Of a stretch of 64,000 nt of DNA, positions 55,801-64,000 are shown one piece after another. A program made the position numbers and the translations under genes. Origin of the DNA: Seiridium cupressi (lineage: Eukaryota > Ascomycota > Sordariomycetes > Amphisphaeriales > Sporocadaceae); the NCBI GenBank assembly GCA_036674765.1, contig JARVKI010000013.1:372001-436000 (forward strand), in the 5' to 3' direction. Below the pieces are notes generated by a model that was given only the letters and a program-made list of their open reading frames with translations, was not told the DNA's origin and did no database searches. The stretch's first letter is position 1; each line of letters starts with the position of its first letter.

Positions 55801-58039
55801 CTTGAGGTCGGCGACTTTTTCTGGTAGGTTTTTCGAGAGTTTCAGCTCATAGTTGATGATCGGAATGCACGGGTAGGAACTTTTGTCACTATAAGGGTTC
55901 ATGTGGAACAGAAAACAATACTGAACTTTGCTTACGTCTCACTAGACCTTGTGCTTCTCAGAACAGTCTGCCTTCTCGCCCATAGGCGAAACGTAGGCGT
56001 AGTATAGTCAGTATGTTGGCATTAATCGGGTTCGAGATTATTGAAGCGCAGATACTGGGGATGGATGACTTGTTGGAATCTCCCATCCCGTGGTTCCTAA
56101 GAATCATTGAGGCTTCAAGACGCGTAACCAAAAACCTCCAGGCTCCTTAATGTTTTCCTACTTCATAAGAAACCCGAAGGATCGCCTTTAAACGGATAAA
56201 ATCGATTCGAAGCGACTCGATTAAATATTTAAAATTGTTTGAAACCCCTCCCGAAGCTTCCTAAACCGGTTCTTCGGGCTTCTTTCTAAATATGAAAAAA
56301 AAAAAAAAAAAAAAGGAGGGAGCCCGGAGCTTTTTGGTCTCGCGGCAAGTAAGTTCAGTCAACCTTTTAGGAGAGGATTGCCACGCTCCCCGAGCCAGAG
56401 TGACAGCTTCGTTCAGACGGCTTGCATCATGAACAGCTTGCTGTCGAAGAGGAGAAAGATCGCACTTGAGAAGAATAAATCACACGGTGGTCAAAATGAG
56501 TCTTTACGCTTATTTGACTCTTATTTTTGAAGTTGAGGAACCATATCACCTATATTTAAAATCTGGCAACCCAGATCATAAGCAAGATAAACCCATGTCT
56601 CCCGTCTTATGCCACCGATGCGAAAAACGACCTGAAAGGGAAAAGAAAATCATGTGGGCCTAAAAGGCGCTCTTTTTCATAGTTTCGTGTGGAAACCATA
56701 CACTGGAACTGGGGAACTGCCCCTTTAGATGGGCACTTATACATAGCAATATTGCTTTCGTCGCCTCTGTCATGAACAGACTTTGCTGAGCTTTTCCCAT
56801 ATCGCGATGTTTGCGCTTCGACAATCAATTATACTGGTAGGTCAAACCTAGGAGTTATCTATGTCTTTAAGTTTTTTAAAGCTGTATACTTTCAAAGACC
56901 TCACGCACGCCTTCCTGGTGGTCTGTCCTGAGTGTAGTTACCAAAAGGCAAGAGACTACTGGCGCAATGTCCCTGCGGGTATAGAGATGTGCCCTGTACC
57001 CACTACAGAAGGCTTACCACAGTTCGAATCCCAATCGTTGTGGCCTCGGAATACTGCTTGCTTGCCTCTGTTAAGAGAGAGCTTGGTATACGAAGGGCTT
57101 TGAATGGCGCTTCCATCGGACTTCACTTCCTCCTCCTCCTCGAGTCTAGGAGATTTTCGCGTCGAAAAAATTGACCCAACAACTTCATCTGATCTCATCC
57201 ATGAGCGCACACCTTTTCTCACCTGCCCTGATTGTCACGAGGTGGATGCCCAGCATTTCGTTGAAGCTGACGCTCATGTTGCTACAAGAAACGACTCACA
57301 GTCAATGAGAATTCCCTTGACCACAAACACACTGAGGAACAGGGACAACATACAGCACTCCGCCTAGCTTCCTTAATTGACGAACGTACGTAGCTGTTGC
57401 TAATCATCAACATCTATTCTGGCAGATTGGTGGAACAGGAAACCGACGTAAACAACAGACATGCCATTGTGAAAGCGGCCATCGGAGCCATTACGGTCTA
57501 ATTGGAGCTTTAGCATGATGTGCCAATTCTGATTTGTCTTGTCTCACTCACCCTTGGCGTGAGGTTTCCACGCTGAGCCATGTTGGGCAGTGTTTCGTGA
57601 GCTTGAATTGGGATTTGGCCAGTAGAAGCGAGACCTCGACCATCTGTCTCGTAATTATGATTGCTTGCAGCCGTCTCGTCTCGTCCTCATCTAGCGCCAA
57701 GAGAAGTTTGAGAGGTCATTGTTCGGAACTCTGGAAATATGTAGATGCCTCCGAGTGGAAAGTCAGTGCCATCTGCTGGACATCAGCCCACTGTGAATGG
57801 AGCAAAGCTCAGCTGGGTTAAGCGTTGCCAAGCCTCTAAATGAAAAAGGACAGGGCTGCAGCTACGTGCCCCACGAACCCCTGCCTGTGATTCACAGGGA
57901 TTGTCTTCCTAATGGTAACGACAACCTGTCATCGACCCGCCGCGGCGTTGGCACATTTCGAGAAATGCAGCTTGGAGAGTCGTCGCTCTTTTGAACATCA
58001 TCGCCGTCCCTTTTTGGAGATTGGTTTTCTCCCGCGACA
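52817..58039. other. Gene-poor region, about 5.2 kb, with an AT-rich block and 20-A tract
   Basis: No frame with recognisable protein features on either strand; the longest (54395-54805, +, 136 codons) is unremarkable. Sequence at about 56120-56290 is AT-richer than its surroundings and ends in a run of 20 A (56295-56314), possibly the tail of an old retroelement copy. The right end (about 57.4-58.04 kb) must include the promoter of the ER J-protein gene. Confidence 0.45.
56295..56314 (+). repeat. 20-nt poly-A tract
   Basis: A continuous run of 20 A, the longest homopolymer in the window, preceded by an AT-rich block and followed by a G-rich sequence (ggagggagcccgg). It could be a simple mutational tract or the 3' tail of a non-LTR element remnant. 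Confidence 0.9.
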
Positions 58040-59183
58040 ATGTCATCTAGCAATGTTCTGTCCCTCATGGGATGGACATTTCTTCCCAACGTATGCGCTC
58101 CCCCACCTCGTGCCTTCGAATTACCTATGCTAATAGAGGACCCTACAGCTCGCGACCTCCTGGATCCAATCCATATTCTACTCCGTGACCATCCGCGCCG
58201 GCGACCCGCGGCCCGCGCCCAACAGCCCGCGCTTCCTCGAGCACCGGCGGCGCATCCACATCCTCGTTGTCTCGGCCTACCTGCTCTACACCCTGTACGA
58301 AGCCGACTACGAGCTGACGCGCGCCTCGACCTACTACAGGGACCTCGGCGTGCCCCTGAGCGCCTCGGAGCGGGAAATCAAGTCGCGCTTCCGCCGGCTG
58401 GCCGCCCTGCACCACCCAGACAAGGCCGGCGCCGACGGCGGCGACAACGGCGAGGTCTTCATGCACCTCAAGACGGCGAGCGACGTGCTGATCGACCCGG
58501 TCAGGCGCTTCGCCTACGAGCGCTTTGGCCCCGAGATCGTGGACTGGAAGCACTGCGTGACCATAAAGGACTTTGCGCTGCGCGGGTGCCAGGCCCTGCT
58601 GCCTTACTACGCCATCGCCGCCGCCGTCATGTACGTGCTGGGCCTCTTCGGATACCTGGAGTGGGGTCGGTACTGGCGCTGGTTGACGTTGGTGGTGCTG
58701 TGCGTGTTTGAGCTGCATACCGTGACAAGGCCCGGCTTTCCTCGGCTCGTGGAGGCTATCGTGAATCCGATTCTGACGAGTTGGACGAACCACGCCCCAT
58801 ATCTGCCCTTCCAGGTCATCAGCCTAGCTAGGAAGTGCAGTATCACGCTCTACATTGCGTTCAGCCAGATTGGACCGCTTTTGCAGCCGCCAGGGCAGCA
58901 AGGCGTCAAGCCCGGCGATGTATCAGAAAAGGTGCTGCGACAAGGGCTCGACAGGTTAGAGCAAGCGTCAAGGGTCCTAGACGTGGATTCGGGACGGCTG
59001 ATGGAGCTAGAAATGGCACCATATGCTGGGGACCCAGAGCTCGTAAATGGCATGAGAAGCAAGCTGAAAGAGTGGTTAGTGCAAAATACTATACGATCCG
59101 ACCCTATGGTAAGGGACGCGTTGGGCAGGAGTTTTCAGAAACGGAGGGTCGATGCACCGGCTGGGGCTAGAGGGAACAGGTAA
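58040..59183 (+). CDS. erj5: ER J-domain protein, Erj5-like, 361 aa
   Basis: Membrane J-protein co-chaperone that stimulates an ER Hsp70. Exons 58040-58090 and 58149-59183; the 58 bp intron joins GWTFLPN to LATSWIQSIFYSVTIRAGDP. The N-terminal hydrophobic segment (IHILVVSAYLLYTLYEADY) is followed by the J-domain (about 78-134, YYRDLGVPLSASEREIKSRF) with the invariant HPD at 106-108 (LHHPDK) and YERFGPEIVDW. Two more hydrophobic stretches follow (LLPYYAIAAAVMYVLGLFGY; WLTLVVLCVFELHTV), then a region ending in basic residues (GRSFQKRRVDAPAG). This layout, including membrane spans after the J-domain, matches fungal Erj5 proteins. The first half of exon 2 is notably GC-rich, which leaves long antisense and alternative frames open that are not genes. 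Confidence 0.92.
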
Positions 59184-59403
59184 CATGGAGTGTTGTGAAT
59201 GGGATTGTTTTATTAGATACCCACGGCGATCAACTAGACACTATAGGTCTATATGAATTATTCACCATACGACGACAGCGTCTCAAGCTAGCTGGCGACG
59301 TCCGCCTTTTAAGGACAAACAGGTGGAACCCCTGCCATGTGCAAACTCTAGAAACATTGTCACATGTGTTTACGGTTCTCTGCATCTTACAAGAGCCTCG
59401 CAT

Positions 59404-61392
59404 CTAGAGTCTCTGTCTTCCTCTAGTCTCAATAGGTATCAAGCACATGCCCCCAAACGCAGCTAAAATCAGCACTGCACTCAGATATATAGGCAACTTA
59501 GTACCGTCACCAGGAATGTTTGCTGCCAACACAGGTGCCACGAGCCCTGTAATGCGGTTCAGGAAACTGGCAACTCCCGTTCCTGCACCTCGTACGGGCG
59601 CAGGGAAGATCTCCGGTGTGAATGCGTAGAGAACTCCGTACATGATGTTCTGCGTGAATGCCTCGATGCATGTAAAGAAAAGCTGGCTATTCGGGGTGGT
59701 GCCAAAGGTCACGAAGAAGAAGAGGAAGATGGCAGACACCAGCGTGGCGATTGCGAGAGTGCCCTTGCGACCGAGCCAGGGGGATTTGTGGTCCACAGTG
59801 TAAGCGGCGAGCAACGATCCTGGAACCCCAACCATGGAGATGATGGCATAGTTGCGGTAGGTTGTAGCCGTGTTAGCATTGGATGCGGCGTCATCGGCGT
59901 CGGGAGTCGAGCCGCCATGTGACAGGTATTGAGGAAGGAAGGCATTGAACAAAGGGTACCCCATCCCAATAGTCGCCCAGCAGAACCATATCAGTATAGT
60001 GGCGCGGCCGAGTTTGCGGTTATCGAAAAGGGGGCGAAGATGCTCGCCCGAAAAGGATGATAGATTTTGTTGGATAATGCTGCGGGTTGACAGTCGGGTG
60101 GGCTGGTGGCCATTTGTCTCAGTGTCTGCGACGGCATCAAGAATCTCTTCTGTAAGCCAGGTTTTGACGCCATTGCGGTACGCAATTCCGTGCACTACAG
60201 CGACAGCCTCGGCCTGGCGTCCTTTAGAGAGTAGGTATTTTGGTGATTCGAGGAGGTGAAAGACGAAGAAGCGGATGAGGAACATGACAAAGGTAACGAC
60301 TCCTATCGCAAAGACAAAGGATCTCCAGCCTTCTTCCACGGGTCTGGTTGTGATGAAGTACCATGCCGCAAGGGATGATGCCAATTGGCCGACTGGCCAC
60401 CATACAGACAGCAATGTCAGCAAGGCGCTCGAGGCATCCGGAAGAAACTCAAGAAAAAGCGCGCCATCGACCGGCAGATTTCCCCCAACTCCAGTTCCCA
60501 TGCACGCGAACAGAAAACAAGTCCATCCCCAGCTTGACGCATACGCTGCCCACGTCCCAAAGATGCTGGTTATGAATAGAGTAAGGTTGAATGCGACCCT
60601 GCGACCCAGGATGTCGGCCCCAAGACCCCAAAAGAAACTCCCTATACATAAGCCAACAAAAACTGAGCTAGTTGTGTATCTGACTCTCTTCTCTGAAATA
60701 CCGAATTCTTCTGAAAGTGATGGTAGCGTTAAAGATATGCCCTAGTGACCTGTTAGTTAACAATTTACATCAAAGGGTACCAATTCTCCTTGTTGAGTTA
60801 TATATGAAAGATTTTGGGCAACTTACTTGCATCCAGAGACTATTTGTTGCTAGGTTAGCATGTCCTCTCCTAGTATGGTGGGCATAGACTTACTTGTCTG
60901 CGAACCACCCAAAACCACACAACACAAACAATTGCCAGTTGTATTTTCCCATCCCAATATCCTGGATCGCCTTGTTTATGAGCTTCGATTTTACTGCCAA
61001 TACCGTCAGTTCCTTCTTCCCCGTGAAGCTCTTTCTCGAACGCCACTGTGTTCGTGGACCGAGGGAAGACACTCACATTCGTAGTCACTGCTGGCTCCCC
61101 CCCTTTCACCTTTGCGGACTTCCCTCTTCAGCCCTTCAATGGTGTACTCAGCCGCGCTCATCTGCAACATGCCCGTACCCTCACCATGGTCGCCATCTTT
61201 GTCGGCCTCTTCGTCGTTAACCAGTCCTTCGCTTTCTTCGTCCCTGGGCTCTTCAAATTCGCATTTCCCGGTTCTCGCAGAATGGGAGTGCAGATGCGCC
61301 TCCTCTAACGGCACCAGAACGCCGACATAGTCGTGAACCGACTCGGTTCGCCCACCCAAGAGGCGGGAGGACAACAAATTGGACAGCCCCAT
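59404..61392 (-). CDS. MFS transporter, SV2/SVOP-like sugar-porter subgroup, 588 aa
   Basis: Multi-pass plasma-membrane transporter of unknown substrate. Exons on the minus strand: 61392-61077, 60993-60894, 60839-60827 (13 nt) and 60741-59404 (589 codons including stop). The cytosolic N-terminus of about 100 residues is acidic (Glu/Asp-rich). The first membrane segment reads GMGKYNWQLFVLCGFGWFAD followed by NLWMQGISLTLPSLSEEFGI; LWMQ is contributed by the 13-nt exon. Other family motifs are LGADILGRRVAFNLTL, GWRSFVFAIGVVTFVMFLIR, FHLLESPKYLLSKGRQAEAV, GYPLFNAFLPQYL, DHKSPWLGRKGTLA and YAFTPEIFPAPVRGAGTGVA. Twelve membrane segments are expected, with a large loop between segments 6 and 7. The start is the first ATG of exon 1 (MGLSNLLSSRLL). 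Confidence 0.9.
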
Positions 61393-62315
61393 TACCGATC
61401 ACTGAGCAGCACCGCGACTTCCCCAATTAGCGAATACGGCCCCGACGGTCCACGCATGCGAATGCTTCTCCGGAAGCCCTAAAAGATTTTGAAATGCCGT
61501 GATTGCTCCAAGAAGGATGGGGAAATTTGATGAAAGCGAGTGAGACAGTTGTCTACGACAAGCCACGTGATGGTGTAAAAGGTGAGACAGGCCTCTTGTC
61601 TTGTGGCGAGTCTAACCCCTGTGTTGTTTCGACCTTTTGTCCAGTCGGAGCGATGCGGGGAGGATGACAATGGCTGGTATCCCCGGATTCTTCTCGAGTA
61701 TAGACGGCACAGCAAGATAACCCGAACACACCGTAGCGGGCTCTCAATATACTCCAAGACCGCCGAATGTTGATGCAAGACGAGAGTCCAGAGAAGAATT
61801 GTATGTACATTGGAAGACCTATGATCACTAAGGAGATCTCGTCGGGGAAAACGTGTCAACGCTAGTGGTCGTAGCCCCCCTACGCTAGCCCGCCCCGGCC
61901 TGCCGCTCAGCCGCTGGAACTGACCAGGTCAGCATTCCACAACAATCGCTCAGGCGATCGCAATCTATGGGGATAATGGGGTCATTCACTATAACCCCCA
62001 CGGCCCGATTATGCAGCTTATTTAGTCACTTGATGTTCCGATATTTCTCAGTGGGATCCTTCGGAATGCACATGTCCAATGAGGACATGGCAACTGTCAC
62101 AAGGAAAGGTGCCGGCGCGTGACTTCTCGTCACGGAGTAGGTACATGTACTCTTCAATGTGACACACAAACGGCTTGCCACGATGGTTTGACTTACACTA
62201 TTGAAGCTGACGATCTCTTGCCGATGTTGACACCAAGACTCTAGACTAACTCACAATATTCTAGGTAATTGAGCCAATAATCAAGAGATCAAGAGTAAGT
62301 ACCATATTGCAGTCT
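61393..62315. other. Intergenic between two transporter genes
   Basis: About 0.9 kb that includes the promoter of the SV2-like transporter and the 3' flank of the next transporter; both genes read leftwards. A frame at 61479-61859 (-) has no features. No other element could be supported. Confidence 0.5.
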
Positions 62316-63839
62316 TCACATTCTCCATTTTCTGCTTGATTGTCCATGAAGCCCGGCCATGGCCTCAACACGAATCCAGGAAACCGCAGCAGTGGCAGCA
62401 AAGAGGAGCACGCTGACCAAAATGGCCATATTGATATACGCCTGTGGTCCAATGGTTGTGCCACTACGGATGAGAGCGCCGCCGACAGGTGTGCCAACCA
62501 GAGTAGCCATGCCACGAACCATGTAGAGTACACCGTTGACGGACGCGAAGTGCTGGACACCAAATATCTCGACGAGACTAGCAGGAAACAACGAGACATA
62601 TGCGCTCGCGAAGAGGCCATAGAGGACCGCAAAGGCGATGAAGAGGCCGCCTGAATCATTAGTAGAACCATACACGGTGGAAGGAACCCAGAACCCAACG
62701 GTGATGACGGCACTGATAAACGTGGTCAGCAGGAGACTGTTCAGCCGGCCCATCTGGTCGGCAAAGTGACCGATCGCAATCTTTCCAATGGCGTTACAGG
62801 CGTTGCTGAGGGCCGTGAAGTTGGCTCCGGCTGTGGCACTATATCCCATGGAGGTAGCGTACGAAGCGAAGAAGAAGACGGGAGTGTAGTACGCCGCGGC
62901 TTGGAACATGGCACTCAAGCCCTGGGCGGCAAACCTTCGCGACTTGGCCACATGCCAGTCGACCAGTGGCACCTGCAAGATGCCACTGAGGCGGCCAGTA
63001 CGCGATGCATTCTCGACATTAATCCGCGCGAGCGTTTGAGGCTCCCAGCTCATGGCAGCGCTGGAGAGGCTGATGAGCACGAAAGACACGGCGCCAGATA
63101 CTCGTAGCGTATTGCGAAATCCGATGGCATCGATGAGAGCCCGAACAACCGGCGCCCAGATCAGGCCGCCTACGCCAGTTCCCGACAAGATTATGCCCAT
63201 TGCCAAACCTCGGCGGGCCGTGAACCAAGCTGGGGCGACAGTCACAGCGACCATGTAAGGCATGCAGGTTCCAATGCCTAACAGCAGGCCCTGGGTAAGC
63301 TCAAAATGCCAAAGTGTGGTTCCAAAGCTCGCCAAGATGAGGGAGAGACCGAATATGAAACCGCCAGCAAACGAAACCCAGCGCGGCGAGAAGCGCTTGG
63401 CCCAGGCGACTGAGAAGGGGGCGCCCATGGTCATCAGCGAGATAGATAAAGTCCCAATGAGGTCGATCAATGCTGTTGAGGCACCGGTAAAGGGAGTGTC
63501 GGGCTGCTTGGCCATGTCATCGTACAGAGCCTGGAACACACCGAAGGCGAAATTAAGCCCACAACAGGTGAACACCATAGCAAACGACGATGCCACTGTT
63601 ATCACTGATTTCCTAATTTTGGATCAACACCTTGTCCTTCTTGTAGATACGTGGAATGCATTTATGGAAATAAAAGTAAGAAGTCTGTAGCTTTACCAGT
63701 GGGAAACTATCGCAACACTCGCTTGTTGCGAAGCCGTGGGAACTGCAAGATCTGACGACGTCGACCTTGGGGTGGCCAATTCGACTTGCTGGCCATCCTC
63801 ATTGAGGATAGATTCATTAGATCCCGAGACAGTCGGCAT
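62316..63839 (-). CDS. MFS transporter, monocarboxylate (MCT/SLC16-like) subgroup, 479 aa
   Basis: Membrane transporter of the fungal MCT-like family, some members of which export or import organic acids or metabolites; the substrate is unknown. Exons on the minus strand: 63839-63697 and 63612-62316 (480 codons including stop), the 84 bp intron falling within the SHWKSV codons. The cytosolic N-terminus (MPTVSGSNESILNEDGQQ onward, 46 residues) is hydrophilic. Membrane motifs are SSFAMVFTCCGLNFAFGVFQ, GTCMPYMVAVTVAPAWFTAR, RRGLAMGIILSGTGVGGLIW (typical of segment 5 in MCTs) and HFASVNGVLYMVRGMATLVG. Twelve segments are expected. The protein ends shortly after the last segment (VSWIRVEAMAGLHGQ). 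Sequence right of the start (63840-64000) is the presumed promoter, cut by the window edge. Confidence 0.9.
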
Positions 63840-64000
63840 CGTGTAAAAGATGGGCCTATTTCGTGTGTTTTGATCATATGCCGCATCCGATTCTCGAGCT
63901 GTCTAGCAAGAGAGCGAAAAGGGTGTTGTCAATAACAAGTGCATGACTGGCAGCGTATCACATGTCTATATATTTGCGTTCAACCATGAGTAATCTGCTG

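Noticed and set aside
57015..57035. GTTCGAATCC sequence resembling a tRNA B box
   Set aside because: The flanking bases do not form a five-pair T stem, and no acceptor or anticodon arm could be found upstream.
58040..58711. 223-codon frame reading through the Erj5 intron in another phase
   Set aside because: Arg/Pro/Ala-rich translation with no motif; it arises from the GC-rich exon of the J-protein gene.

Overview
This window is nuclear DNA of a filamentous ascomycete (Pezizomycotina). The genes are eukaryotic, with short 50-90 bp GT-AG introns. The gene set is typical of these fungi: ECM33, an Anp1-type mannosyltransferase, a Zn2Cys6 regulator, a sphingolipid delta-4 desaturase, MFS transporters and a fungal F-box protein. 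The class cannot be fixed by eye; Sordariomycetes is plausible. I rebuilt exon structures by hand from splice sites, conserved motifs and frame arithmetic. Every spliced model sums to a whole number of codons, but none has transcript support.

Left part (0.2-7.6 kb): a small acidic protein of unknown function, a peroxisomal Pcs60-type acyl-CoA ligase ending in AKL (-), an SPF45-type G-patch splicing factor (+) and the GPI-anchored wall protein Ecm33 (-). About 6.5 kb without a recognisable gene follows (7.6-14.1 kb). Then come a Mag1/AlkA-type DNA glycosylase (-), Anp1 mannan polymerase subunit (+), cytochrome bc1 subunit Qcr7 (-), an NAD/pyrimidine-type mitochondrial carrier (+) and an atypical RING-finger protein (-), up to 25.7 kb.

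Middle part (29.8-39.9 kb) is dense housekeeping: a YCII-domain protein with a likely mitochondrial presequence (+), a UPF0662/DUF2408 protein (-), ribosomal stalk protein P1 (+), a UBA-zinc finger-UBX protein (-), an ER VAP/Scs2 protein (+) and a sphingolipid delta-4 desaturase (-). Strands alternate, giving convergent and divergent pairs.

Right part (40.8-63.8 kb) is accessory in character. It holds a sugar-porter MFS transporter (-), a Dabb-domain protein (+), a Zn2Cys6 transcription factor (-), a badly damaged ATP-grasp ligase pseudogene (+), an F-box protein (-), a gene-poor 5.2 kb stretch, an Erj5-type ER J-protein (+) and two further MFS transporters (-). The Dabb/Zn2Cys6/ATP-grasp block looks like a small specialised locus that is decaying; this is inference.

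The most noteworthy sequence-level points are the ATP-grasp pseudogene (several frameshifts, an apparent internal deletion and a lost splice acceptor), a 13-nt internal microexon in an MFS transporter, several other tiny exons, stop-free introns whose length is a multiple of three, and a 298-codon open frame with no recognisable product. I found no tRNA, rRNA, CRISPR array or intact transposon by eye, and no clearly new biological system.
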